This document shows, piece after piece, positions 26,163 to 35,258 of a DNA stretch of 64,000 nt. This DNA comes from Bradyrhizobium algeriense (lineage in GTDB: Bacteria > Pseudomonadota > Alphaproteobacteria > Rhizobiales > Xanthobacteraceae): the NCBI RefSeq assembly GCF_003062295.1, contig NZ_PYCN01000020.1, forward strand, positions 62,001-126,000, written 5' to 3'. The notes below the pieces were generated by a model that did no database searches, was not told the origin of the DNA, and worked only from the letters and a program-made list of their open reading frames with translations. How positions within the stretch are numbered: position 1 is the first letter of the stretch; each line of letters starts with the position of its first letter. The position numbers and the translations under genes are program-made.

Positions 26163-27914
26163 TCACAAGAATGCAGGCACGGCCTGCTGTAGTTCGGCGA
26201 TTTCGGTGGTGAACTTCACCAACTGCGCCATGCTTGAGATGTCGGGAATTTCCTGGAAAATATTCACCGGATAGTATTCGCGAGACAAATCGGCAAGCTG
26301 GCCTGCGAGCGCGTCGCCGCCGGATGAGCGCGGATCGCCTGCGAGCGCGCCGAAAATCACTTCCGATACGATGGTCGAGCCGAGCGGTCCCAGACGCTGG
26401 CCCTCCGCCTGCGGTTGCTGCATCGCTTCGAACAGGATGAAGAAGGGCAGCGGGGGATCGTTCGAAAGGGTTTCGATGTCTTCGGCCGTCAGCGCGCCAT
26501 ACGCCGGCGCGGCGACCAGCCAATCGCGGAGCTGGCTGACGCGATAGGAGCGGTCGGCAAGCAGGCGTGACATGGCGATGAACTGCGGTTTCCGGGTCGC
26601 GATCTCGGCAATCAGCGCGTCCACCGACCACATGCCGGCGATCCCGGCGCCGAGCAGATCACGGTAGAGCAGGCCAACCCGCTCGGTCTCGTCGAACGCC
26701 GGAAAGATCTGATCGTTGCCCAACCCGTCGCTGAGATACGGTCCGATGCGCCGGCTGAAGTTCGGCTTGGTTTCATTGATCTCGAAGAAGCGCGACCACT
26801 GCACCATCCAGGTTTCATCGAGCGGCATGTTGACCGGATCGTTTGCAGAAGTCTTTTCAAGCGTGCTGTAGAGGTCCTGAATTGACAGATCATTGATGCA
26901 GTATTCGTGTCGCACCATGGCGTGACCGAAGCGAAACGCGCCGTGCGAGAACTCGAACGGAATTTCCCAGTCGCCGTTCGCAAGACCCTGGCTGGATTCA
27001 TCAGGCCGATCGATGAAATGCGGAGCCGGCCCGCTATAGGCCGCATAGATCGCCGGGTGAATGACCCGCCGCATCAGATCGTTGCGGAGAATGTTGTGGT
27101 AGATCAGCGTAACGGCCTCGCGGGCGCACAGGAAGCGCTTATAGGCGGCGCCGAACTGGCCGTTCGGCCCGCTATTGCGTTCCTGCCGGCGTATGAGGTC
27201 GATCAGGGCGTTGTGCAGCAGCGCGAACAGCGCGGTCAGCTGCGACATCACGGCGTGATCGTCATTCCGCGGATCGGCGACCAGCGCCTCCGTGAGCGCA
27301 ACGCGGACACCTGCAATGCTGCGGTCGATCCCCGTCACGTTCTCGGCCCGGGTCCGTGCGATGTCGCGAAACGGGCAGCCGGTCACGGGTTCATTCTCTT
27401 TCCAGCGCATTCGCCCGAGCCGCAGCTTGGTGCGCCGGTCGTCACTCGGCGCGTCGAGCGCGTAAATATGCGGCGATCCGACAGGACCGCTTCCGAACAG
27501 GGTTTCCAGCCGAAGCGGCGCACGGCGTGCATTGGCGGTGCCGGCGCCAAGGCCCCCCGAAACTGAAAGCGGGATCGCCGAATGAACCAGATCGTGCGCC
27601 ACGAATTGCAGCAGATAGGTGTAACCTGAGGGGATCAGCGGGTTTTCCCAGTGCTCTGCCGATCCACTGCGGTGGGGCGGCCAGTGTATTTCGGCATCCA
27701 TCCGGCGCGACAGGCGATGCATCAGTGCCCGGAGTTTCGGCAGATGTTCAGGTGAAGTGAGCGGGTCGATCCCGAACGCGCGGAAGCGCTGCGATGGGTT
27801 TGGGGTCCCGAGGAAGTGACGAAAACCGGGAGCTGCTGTTGCTCGAGCAGAATCGCGCGTGTCGAACTCGGAAGTTCGGAAAGAGGATGCGTCAGCGACT
27901 TTCTGCAGAGCCAT
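26163..27914 (-). CDS. Animal-type haem peroxidase family protein
   Basis: A 583-residue protein of the animal haem peroxidase (peroxidase-cyclooxygenase) superfamily. The distal histidine is in LLQFVAHDLVHS (HD pair) and the proximal histidine in the segment FRFGHAMVRHEY. No signal peptide is apparent, so it is probably cytoplasmic. Bacterial members oxidise halides, phenols or fatty acids. It is upstream of the 137-residue protein gene in a two-gene minus-strand unit. The ATG at 27914 has only a weak GAGAG site, and the TTG directly before it is an alternative start. Confidence 0.87.
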   Translation of the reverse strand: MALQKVADASSFRTSEFDTRDSARATAAPGFRHFLGTPNPSQRFRAFGIDPLTSPEHLPKLRALMHRLSRRMDAEIHWPPHRSGSAEHWENPLIPSGYTYLLQFVAHDLVHSAIPLSVSGGLGAGTANARRAPLRLETLFGSGPVGSPHIYALDAPSDDRRTKLRLGRMRWKENEPVTGCPFRDIARTRAENVTGIDRSIAGVRVALTEALVADPRNDDHAVMSQLTALFALLHNALIDLIRRQERNSGPNGQFGAAYKRFLCAREAVTLIYHNILRNDLMRRVIHPAIYAAYSGPAPHFIDRPDESSQGLANGDWEIPFEFSHGAFRFGHAMVRHEYCINDLSIQDLYSTLEKTSANDPVNMPLDETWMVQWSRFFEINETKPNFSRRIGPYLSDGLGNDQIFPAFDETERVGLLYRDLLGAGIAGMWSVDALIAEIATRKPQFIAMSRLLADRSYRVSQLRDWLVAAPAYGALTAEDIETLSNDPPLPFFILFEAMQQPQAEGQRLGPLGSTIVSEVIFGALAGDPRSSGGDALAGQLADLSREYYPVNIFQEIPDISSMAQLVKFTTEIAELQQAVPAFL

Positions 27915-27960
27915 CAAAACTACTCTCGCGCTTGGTCGGGCGGCGAGACTGCGAAGAAAG

Positions 27961-28014
27961 TCGTGAAATTATCGTGAGTTAAATCGTTAGAACCCTGTGA
28001 ACATCTGTGGACAT
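27961..28014. promoter_or_regulatory. Direct-repeat array upstream of the peroxidase gene (possible SARP site)
   Basis: TCGTGA recurs at 27961 and 27972 (11 bp apart), with a weaker TCGTTA at 27984. CTGTGAACAT at 27995-28004 is followed directly by CTGTGGACAT at 28005-28014 (10-bp period). SARP regulators are known to bind direct repeats of about 11 bp. The array lies 47-100 bp upstream of the peroxidase start. The link to the SARP at 23580 is inference. Confidence 0.4.
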
Positions 28015-28133
28015 CTTTAACCGATTGCCTCAGCCGGATGCTGCGCGACGCGGCGCGTCCTCGCTGTTTCCCGGCAAGCGAAGCATCTATATGGTCCGGC
28101 ATCCCGTTGTACCGGCTGACATAGGAGCTTGGC

Positions 28134-30803
28134 GTGAAGCTTATCCAGACAGCATCGTTGACAGCACCCTTGGCGCGATATGTCGGCACAATGCTCGCAC
28201 TGATGTTGGTCGTTTCAGGCGCCGTGCGAGCCGAGCCGGTTTTCTCATTCGACGCCACGCCGGGCAAACTGTCGAAGACAGTCGTTCCGATCAACTATTC
28301 AATCGAGCTGAGACCTGACGCCGAGAGCCTCGCGCTTCCCGGCGTCGAAGTGATCGACATCGAGGTGCGCGAACCGACAGCACGGCTGACGCTCAACGCC
28401 GTCAACACGACGTTTGCTTCCGTTACCGCCGACGATAGCATCGAGCGCGCCGACGTCGCGCTCGATGCCGCGGCCGAGACGGTCACGTTCACTTTCGCGC
28501 AGCCGCTCGCAGCGGGCGCGCATCGGCTGCGGATCGAGTTTACGGCGCGGATCAACAAGTTCGATCGCGGTTTCTTCTTCGTCGATTATCCGACCGACAG
28601 CGGCGTGAAGCGGCTATTGACGAGCAAGCTCGAGCCGGCGGATGCGCGGCGGATATTTCCGTGCTGGGACGAGCCGGCGTTCAAGGCGAGCTTCAAGTTG
28701 ACGGTCGTGATCCCGCGCCATTTGCTCGCCGTCGGCAACATGCCGATCACGAAAGAGGAGCCGCTGGAGCCGAACCTGAAGCAGGTCGCTTTCGCGGCTA
28801 CGCCAAAAATGTCGACCTATCTGTTCGTGCTGACGGTGGGCGAACTGGAGCGTATCACGGCGGAAGCGGACGGCGTGACGATCGGCGTCGTCGCCACCAC
28901 CGGCAAGGCTGCGCAAGGGCAGTTCGCGCTCGACAGTGCGGTGAAGCTGCTCGCCTGGTTCAACGACTATTTCGGTGTCAAATATCCGCTGCCCAAGCTC
29001 GACCTGATCGCGGTGCCCGGCGGCTTCGGCGGCGCCATGGAGAACTGGGGCGGCATCACCTTCTTCGAGAGCCGGCTGCTGTTCGATCCCGCGACAAATC
29101 CGGACAGCGCGCGGCGCGGCATCTTTTCCATCATCGCGCATGAGATGGCGCATCAATGGTTCGGCGATCTCGTCACCATGGCGTGGTGGGACAATCTCTG
29201 GCTCAACGAGGGCTTTGCGACCTGGATGGCGACGAAGGCTGCGGAGCAGTTTTATCCGCAATGGCAAAGCTGGCTGAACGGTTACGGGGCGAAGCAGTTC
29301 GCCATGGGGCTCGACGCCCGGCGCACCTCGCACCCGATCCAGCAGCCGATCGCCAACGAGAGCGAGGCCATGATCGCGTTCGACGCCATTACCTACAACA
29401 AGGGGCAGGCGCTGATCCGCATGCTGGAAAATTACCTCGGCGAAGCGGCGTTCCGCGACGGCATCCGCGCCTACATGTCCGCGCATGCCTACGGCAACAC
29501 CACCACGGCCGATCTCTGGCGGGCGCTGGAACGCGCGGGCCGCAAGCCGGTGACCGATATCGCTGCGTCCTTTACCGAACAGGATGGTGTGCCGCTGATA
29601 TCAGCCGAAACCGCCTGCAACGGCGATGCGCAGCGGCTGACATTGCGGCAGGGCCGTTTCGTGATCGCGCCGGCGCGGGCGGCTGCCTTGCCGCCGCGCA
29701 ACTGGCAAATACCGGTTGCGGTCGGGCCGGTGGGCATGGCGCAATCGGCCGATGTCGTGCTGCTGCACGGCTCGACCGAAGTCCCGGCCGGATCCTGTGG
29801 CGAGGCGACCAAGGTCAATCTCGGCGACATCGGTTACTACCGGGTCGAGTACGGGCCGGCGAGCATGGCCGCGCTGGCAAAGGCGCTGCCGCAGATGTCG
29901 CCGGCAGACCGCGTCAATTTCCTCGCCGACGGCTGGGCGATGGTGCAGGCCGGCCGCGCCGAGCCGTCATCCTATCTCGGCCTGGTCGAGAATATCGGCG
30001 TCGATGACCGCCGCCCGGTGTGGGATCAGATCATCACGGCATTCTCCGCGCTCAACCGTCTGTCGCGCGATCGGCCCGAGCGTCCGGCGCTGCAGCGTTA
30101 CATCAGCGCCAAATTGCGCACCGTTTTCGACCGGCTCGGCTGGGACGGCAGCGGCTCGGGCGACGACGACAACACCCTGCTGCGCGGCAGCCTGATCTGG
30201 ACACTCGGCGAGCTCGGCGACGAAGCGATCATTGCGGAGGCGAAGCGGCGGTTCGCCGGATTCCTCAGCGATCCGCAATCACTGCCGGGGGCTTTGCGCG
30301 ATTCCGTTACCCATGTCGTCGGCATCACGGCGGATCGCGCGACCTACGACACGCTGCTGACGCTGGCGCGCAAGAGCACCGTCACCAATGAGCGATTGCG
30401 CTATTACTATGCGGCGGCCGCCGCGCGCGATCCGGCGCTGGCACATGCGACACTGGCGCTGACACTGACCGACGAAGTGCCGGGCACGATTCTCACCGGC
30501 CTGATCGGTTCGGTCGCTTCCTCCGGGGAGCAGCCTGATCTGGCCTGGGATTTCCTGCAGAAGAACTACGATGCCTTGTTCGCAAAGCAGGGACCGCAAT
30601 TCCGCGACCAGTTCATTGCGAACTTCATGACGAACTTCAGCGACGAGCGCCATGCCGCCGAACTCGCCGCCTTTGCGCCGGTGCAGGCGACGTCGGGCGG
30701 GCGAGCGATGGTGGGCCGGGCGCAGGAAGTGATCGCGATCTCTGCCGACCTCAAAGCCCGCGCGCTGCCGGCGGTCGATGCCTGGATCAAGGCGCGCAAA
30801 TGA
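28134..30803 (+). CDS. M1 family zinc aminopeptidase, exported
   Basis: An 889-residue gluzincin that removes N-terminal residues from peptides. The zinc site HEMAHQW starts at residue 336, with the third ligand glutamate at about 359 in NEGFATW. The exopeptidase motif GAMENWG lies near residue 302. A hydrophobic N-terminal segment ending at VRAEP (about residue 35) looks like a signal peptide, so it probably acts in the periplasm. The C-terminal half is the ERAP1-like helical domain. The GTG start at 28134 has an AGGAG ribosome site. It is monocistronic, followed by a hairpin. Confidence 0.92.
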   Translation: MKLIQTASLTAPLARYVGTMLALMLVVSGAVRAEPVFSFDATPGKLSKTVVPINYSIELRPDAESLALPGVEVIDIEVREPTARLTLNAVNTTFASVTADDSIERADVALDAAAETVTFTFAQPLAAGAHRLRIEFTARINKFDRGFFFVDYPTDSGVKRLLTSKLEPADARRIFPCWDEPAFKASFKLTVVIPRHLLAVGNMPITKEEPLEPNLKQVAFAATPKMSTYLFVLTVGELERITAEADGVTIGVVATTGKAAQGQFALDSAVKLLAWFNDYFGVKYPLPKLDLIAVPGGFGGAMENWGGITFFESRLLFDPATNPDSARRGIFSIIAHEMAHQWFGDLVTMAWWDNLWLNEGFATWMATKAAEQFYPQWQSWLNGYGAKQFAMGLDARRTSHPIQQPIANESEAMIAFDAITYNKGQALIRMLENYLGEAAFRDGIRAYMSAHAYGNTTTADLWRALERAGRKPVTDIAASFTEQDGVPLISAETACNGDAQRLTLRQGRFVIAPARAAALPPRNWQIPVAVGPVGMAQSADVVLLHGSTEVPAGSCGEATKVNLGDIGYYRVEYGPASMAALAKALPQMSPADRVNFLADGWAMVQAGRAEPSSYLGLVENIGVDDRRPVWDQIITAFSALNRLSRDRPERPALQRYISAKLRTVFDRLGWDGSGSGDDDNTLLRGSLIWTLGELGDEAIIAEAKRRFAGFLSDPQSLPGALRDSVTHVVGITADRATYDTLLTLARKSTVTNERLRYYYAAAAARDPALAHATLALTLTDEVPGTILTGLIGSVASSGEQPDLAWDFLQKNYDALFAKQGPQFRDQFIANFMTNFSDERHAAELAAFAPVQATSGGRAMVGRAQEVIAISADLKARALPAVDAWIKARK

Positions 30804-30808
30804 TGGAG

Positions 30809-30833
30809 CGCTTCGCATGTTTCTTGCGAAGCG
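30809..30833 (+). terminator. Hairpin after the M1 aminopeptidase gene
   Basis: CGCTTCGCA and TGCGAAGCG form a perfect 9-bp stem around a 7-base loop, starting 6 bases after the stop codon. The following tract TTGCCTT is only weakly T-rich, so termination efficiency is uncertain. Confidence 0.5.
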
Positions 30834-30861
30834 TTGCCTTGCGCCGGCATTCCGGATAGCC

Positions 30862-30925
30862 ATGGCTAGTTAAGATCATGGCTAGTCAAGATTATGGCTA
30901 GTCAAGATTATGGGTGGTCAAGACT
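30862..30925. repeat. 16-bp tandem repeat, four copies
   Basis: Unit ATGGCTAGTCAAGATT occurs at 30878-30893 and 30894-30909 exactly, with a two-base variant before (30862-30877, AGTTAAGATC end) and a degenerate copy after (30910-30925, GGGTGGTCAAGACT end). It ends 24 bp before the start of the DapA-like gene. The period is not a multiple of three, so it is not coding. Copy-number change by slippage is expected. Confidence 0.9.
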
Positions 30926-30949
30926 TCCCGCTTGAGGCATTTTTCTTCG

Positions 30950-31827
30950 ATGGCTGATTTCCACGGCGTCTTTCCCTATCTGGTCTCGCCGATCGATGCG
31001 TCGGGTGAGATCCGCACGGAGGTGCTGGGCCGGCTCTGCGATGACCTTATCAAGGCGGGCGTGCATGGGTTGACGCCGCTCGGATCGACCGGCGAGTTCG
31101 CCTATCTCAACCAGGCGCAGCGCGCGGCCGTTGTACAAGCCACCATCGAAGCCGCAAAGGGGCGCGTGCCCGTGATCGCCGGCGTCGCCTCGACGTCGAC
31201 AGCGGACGCGGTGGCGCAGGCAAGGGCGCATCAAAAGCTTGGCGCCGACGGCATTCTCGCGATCATGGAGGCATATTTCCCGGTCGCCGACGCGCAGGTC
31301 GAGTCTTACTTCCGCGCCATTGCCGACGCCGTCGACATTCCCGTCGTGATCTACACCAACCCGCAATTCCAGCGCTCCGATCTGACGCTCGATGTCATCG
31401 CCCGCCTCGCGACCCATCCGCGCGTTGGCTACATCAAGGATGCCTCGACCAACACCGGCCGGCTGCTGTCGATCATGAACCGCTGCGGCGACAGCATCAA
31501 AGTGTTCTCCGCGTCCGCCCACATCCCGGCGGCGGTGATGCTGATCGGCGGGTTGGGCGCTGGATGGCCGGTCCGGCCTGCATTATTCCGCGGCAAAGTG
31601 TCGAACTCTATAACCTCTGCAAGGCGGCGCGCTGGGATGAGGCGATGGCGCTGCAGCGCAAGCTGTGGCGCATCAACGAGGCCTTTGCGCGGTTCAATTT
31701 GGCGGCCTGCATCAAGGCGGGCCTCGACATTCAGGGCTACGCGGTCGGCGATCCCGTTCCGCCGCAGGCGGCGCTGACGGCTGACCAGCGCAAGGTGGTC
31801 GAGGCGGCACTGCGCGACCTCGCATAG
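30950..31827 (+). pseudogene. Dihydrodipicolinate synthase family gene with a one-base frameshift
   Basis: The product would be a DapA/N-acetylneuraminate lyase-type class I aldolase of about 292 residues. It shows GSTGEF, the YTNP tyrosine region (VVIYTNPQF) and the Schiff-base lysine in VGYIKDAS. Around 31550 the frame is broken: the first frame reads MLIGG then loses homology, while the next frame continues VGRWMAGPACIIPRQ to a natural end at 31827. Restoring one G in the GGCGGGTT tract rejoins both parts, so this is a single-base loss in a G run. It may be a real inactivating mutation or a sequencing error. The ATG at 30950 fits the family N terminus. Confidence 0.85.
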
Positions 31828-31829
31828 GC

Positions 31830-33689
31830 CTAAATGGCCCGCAGCGCCTCTTTCGGCGTTTCGCGGATCAATGCCTCGAGATCGCTCTGCTCCAGGGTCT
31901 CCTTCTCCAATAGTTTTTTCGCTGCCCGATCAAGGATCGCGCGTCGCGCTTTCAGGATGCCCTGCGCGCGCTCGAACACCCGATCGACGATTGCGCGGAC
32001 CTCTTCGTCGACGGAAGCGGCGGTCTCGTCGGCATATTCGCGCTCGCGCAAGGGGTAGGGACGGTCGGCGCCCGCGAGGAAATTGCCGGGGTCGCGCTCA
32101 TAGGCGACGCTACCGAGCTTTTCCGACATGCCGTAGCGCGTCACCATGCTGCGGGCGATGTCGGTGATGCGGCGCAGGTCGTCGGCGGCACCGGTGGACA
32201 GATGATTGAACACGATCAATTCCGCCGCCCGCCCGCCGAGCAATACCGCCATCTTGTTCTCCAGCTCCTCCTTGGTCATCAGGAAGCGGTCTTCGATCGG
32301 GCGCTGGATGGTATAGCCGAGCGCGCCGACGCCTCTGGGAATGATCGACACCTTGTGCACGGGATCGACACCGGGCAGCGACAGCGCAATCAGAGCGTGG
32401 CCCATCTCGTGATAGGCGACGATCTCGCGCTCCTTCGGATTGAGCAGCCGGTTTCGCTTCTCTAGTCCGGCGACCATGCGCTCGACCGCGTTGTTGAAGT
32501 CGGCCATCGCGACCGCGCTGGCGCCGCGGCGCGTTGCGAGCAGGGCGGCTTCATTGACCAGGTTGGCGAGATCCGCACCCGTAAATCCCGGCGTAAGCGC
32601 GGCCACCGCCTCGACATCGACACCTGGATCAAGCTGCACTTTTTTCATATGCACCTTGAGGATCTCGATGCGTCCCTTCTTGTCGGGGCGGTCGACCAGC
32701 ACCTGGCGATCGAAGCGGCCCGCGCGCAGCAGCGCTGGATCGAGGATTTCTGGCCGGTTGGTCGCGGCCAGAATAACCAGGCCCGAACGCGAGTCGAAGC
32801 CGTCGAGTTCGACCAGCAATTGATTGAGTGTCTGCTCTTTTTCATCGTGCCCGCCTGCAAAGGGCCCAATGCCGCGGGCGCGTCCCAGCGCATCGAGCTC
32901 GTCGATGAAGATGATCGCCGGAGCTTTCTGGTGCGCCTGCTGAAACAGATCACGTACCCGCGCCGCGCCGACGCCGACGAACATCTCGACGAACTCCGAA
33001 CCGGATATCGAGAAGAACGGCACCTTGGCTTCGCCGGCGACGGCCTTGGCCAGCAGGGTCTTGCCGGTGCCGGGTGGGCCGACCAACAACACGCCCTTGG
33101 GCATGCGTCCCCCAAGCCGCCCGTAGTCGGTCGGGTTTTTCAGGAAGTCGACGACCTCGCGCAGTTCGTCCTTGGCTTCGTCGACGCCGGCAACATCGGA
33201 AAAGTTCACGCCGGTATCGGCCTCGACATAGATCTTGGCCTTGCTCTTGCCGATCGCCATCAGGCCGCCGCCAAGGCCGCCACCTTCTGCGGCGCGTCTG
33301 GCGATGTACCACCACAGGCCGAAGAACAGCAGCACCGGCATGACCCATGACAGCAGGTCTCGCAGGAACGTGCTCTCGATCTGGCCGGTGAATTTTACGC
33401 TATATTTCTCGAGCTCCTGCGCGGTCTCCTGATCGACGCGCGTGGTGACGAACTGCTTTTGTCCGCCGGACAGCGGCTCCTTCAAGGTGCCCTGCACGGT
33501 GCGGTCGGAGATGCCGACGCTCTCAACCTTCCCCTGCTTCAGTAGTTGCTGATATTCGCTGTAGGGGATGATGGCGATCTGGCTAGCCATGGAGATAAAG
33601 TATTGGATCACAAAGATGGCAAAGATTGCAGCGATCGCATATCCGACGTTGAAACGGGTCTTGTTGTTCATCATCGAATTGTTGCTCAT
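31830..33689 (-). CDS. ftsH: ATP-dependent zinc metalloprotease FtsH
   Basis: A 619-residue membrane-anchored AAA+ protease. Two membrane segments (about 15-36 and 112-130) flank a periplasmic domain. Walker A GPPGTGKT is at 204-211, Walker B IIFIDELD near 259-266, and the zinc-protease motif HEMGH at 427-431. It degrades misfolded membrane and selected cytosolic proteins. The sequence looks like the accessory FtsH type often found with other stress genes rather than the longer housekeeping copy linked to tilS, which is not in this window. It is divergent from a DegP-type protease. Confidence 0.93.
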   Translation of the reverse strand: MSNNSMMNNKTRFNVGYAIAAIFAIFVIQYFISMASQIAIIPYSEYQQLLKQGKVESVGISDRTVQGTLKEPLSGGQKQFVTTRVDQETAQELEKYSVKFTGQIESTFLRDLLSWVMPVLLFFGLWWYIARRAAEGGGLGGGLMAIGKSKAKIYVEADTGVNFSDVAGVDEAKDELREVVDFLKNPTDYGRLGGRMPKGVLLVGPPGTGKTLLAKAVAGEAKVPFFSISGSEFVEMFVGVGAARVRDLFQQAHQKAPAIIFIDELDALGRARGIGPFAGGHDEKEQTLNQLLVELDGFDSRSGLVILAATNRPEILDPALLRAGRFDRQVLVDRPDKKGRIEILKVHMKKVQLDPGVDVEAVAALTPGFTGADLANLVNEAALLATRRGASAVAMADFNNAVERMVAGLEKRNRLLNPKEREIVAYHEMGHALIALSLPGVDPVHKVSIIPRGVGALGYTIQRPIEDRFLMTKEELENKMAVLLGGRAAELIVFNHLSTGAADDLRRITDIARSMVTRYGMSEKLGSVAYERDPGNFLAGADRPYPLREREYADETAASVDEEVRAIVDRVFERAQGILKARRAILDRAAKKLLEKETLEQSDLEALIRETPKEALRAI

Positions 33690-34008
33690 GACCAAACTCC
33701 GCGCACATCCTCACAGGAAGACCGCGCCGGGACATTTGCCTAGTCAAGAGAACCCACGGCGAGACCGGGATGGCTCCATGACAATGGGAACAGCAAGGTT
33801 TGGTTTCAATGGCAGGCTGACGGCTTGCAGGGCACATTTCGCCACCTAAATCACTGCTGGGAAAACGAACTTCAGTGCACCGGCAAGTCGCTGAATAACC
33901 AGAAACTTTCGGCTGTTCTGGGCGTTTGGCTATTTGGGCCCTTCGAATGGCCGACTTGCTTTCACATTTGCCCTTCGCACGCGAGCGGCATGACCAGGTG
34001 AGTGATCG
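33690..34008. other. Divergent promoter region between ftsH and the HtrA protease gene
   Basis: 319 bases without a supported gene. I looked for heat-shock and extracytoplasmic sigma-factor promoters. A GGGAAC at about 33787 resembles a -35 of the EcfG type, but no matching CGTT -10 lies at the right distance. No inverted repeat was obvious. Confidence 0.45.
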
Positions 34009-35112
34009 ATGAACCGTCGCTTCGTGCTCTTTGCAGCCATTGTCGCAGGCGTGTTGGTGGCGCTGACCGTCTCCAATATCAATATTCGCTACGGCCCATG
34101 GACCAACTCGACCGCCCGGACCGTCGATCAGCGGGGACCGCTGTCCGAGGCTGAGCGCGCCAACATAGAGCTTTTCGAGCGCGTCTCGCCGTCGGTGGTG
34201 CAGGTCGCGGCGCGATCCGCTGTCACCAATCCATTCGCCGAGGACGAAGGCGCGGAAGCCGGCGCGGCGGCCTCGGGGACCGGTTTTGTCTGGGACAATA
34301 ACGGCCACGTCGTCACCAACAATCACGTCGTCCAAAATGGCCGCGAGGTTGCCGTTCGCTTCGCCTCAGGCGAGGTGGCCCAAGCTTCAATCGTCGGCGT
34401 GGCGCCGAACTACGACCTCGCGGTGCTGCGGATCAGGAATCCCCGCCAACTGCCACCGCCGGTAGCGCTCGGCAGTTCGAACGATCTCAAGGTCGGTCAA
34501 ATTGCGTTTGCGATCGGCAACCCGTTCGGTCTCGACCAGTCGCTGACCAGCGGCATCATCAGCGCGCTCAAACGCCGGCTGCCGACCAGCAGTGGCCGTG
34601 AGATCACCAACGTGATCCAGACCGATACGGCGATCAATCCCGGCAATTCGGGCGGCCCGCTGCTGGATTCGGCGGGGCGGTTGATCGGCGTCAACACCGC
34701 TATCATCTCGCCTTCGGGCTCCAGCGCTGGTATCGGATTCGCGGTCCCGGTCGATATCGTCAATCGCGTGGTCCCCGAACTGATCAAGAATGGCCGCGTG
34801 CCGACGCCCGGAATCGGCATCGTTGCTGCCGGTGAAGCGGTTACGACCCGCATGGGCGTCGAAGGGGTGATCATCGTTCGCACCGCGCCGGGCAGTCCGG
34901 CAGAACGTGCCGGCATCCGGGGCGTCGATTTTGCCTCGGGCGCGCTGGGCGACGTCATCGTTCAAGTCGATGGGAAGCCGGTTCACCGTCTTTCCGACCT
35001 GACCGACCAGATCGAGCAGGTCGGCGCGGGCAAGAGCGTCCGCATCACGCTGAAACGCGGCTCGGATACGCGCGATGTTAATGTCGATATCGTGGATATC
35101 GGCCGCGGCTAG
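34009..35112 (+). CDS. HtrA/DegP-type trypsin-like serine protease with PDZ domain
   Basis: A 367-residue S1C protease. An N-terminal hydrophobic segment (about 4-22) anchors or exports it. The catalytic triad is H106 (TNNHVVQ), D136 (NYDLAVL) and S214 (NPGNSGGPL). One PDZ domain follows at about 255-360 (VIIVRTAPGSPAERAGI). One PDZ rather than two makes it DegS-like in layout. It would act on misfolded envelope proteins. It is divergent from ftsH, so the pair forms an envelope protein quality-control locus. Confidence 0.92.
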   Translation: MNRRFVLFAAIVAGVLVALTVSNINIRYGPWTNSTARTVDQRGPLSEAERANIELFERVSPSVVQVAARSAVTNPFAEDEGAEAGAAASGTGFVWDNNGHVVTNNHVVQNGREVAVRFASGEVAQASIVGVAPNYDLAVLRIRNPRQLPPPVALGSSNDLKVGQIAFAIGNPFGLDQSLTSGIISALKRRLPTSSGREITNVIQTDTAINPGNSGGPLLDSAGRLIGVNTAIISPSGSSAGIGFAVPVDIVNRVVPELIKNGRVPTPGIGIVAAGEAVTTRMGVEGVIIVRTAPGSPAERAGIRGVDFASGALGDVIVQVDGKPVHRLSDLTDQIEQVGAGKSVRITLKRGSDTRDVNVDIVDIGRG

Positions 35113-35258
35113 TAGTCCCCATTAGCGGCATTCTGCCCGTTCGCGGCCCCGCGCCCGGCGCGTTGGCGCATTTATTGCAGCGAATTGAATGAGTTGTCTC
35201 GAGCGGAAAAACCGCTAAAACCCCGCCCGATCCGACAAGAAGCTCGAAGGACAAGCAG

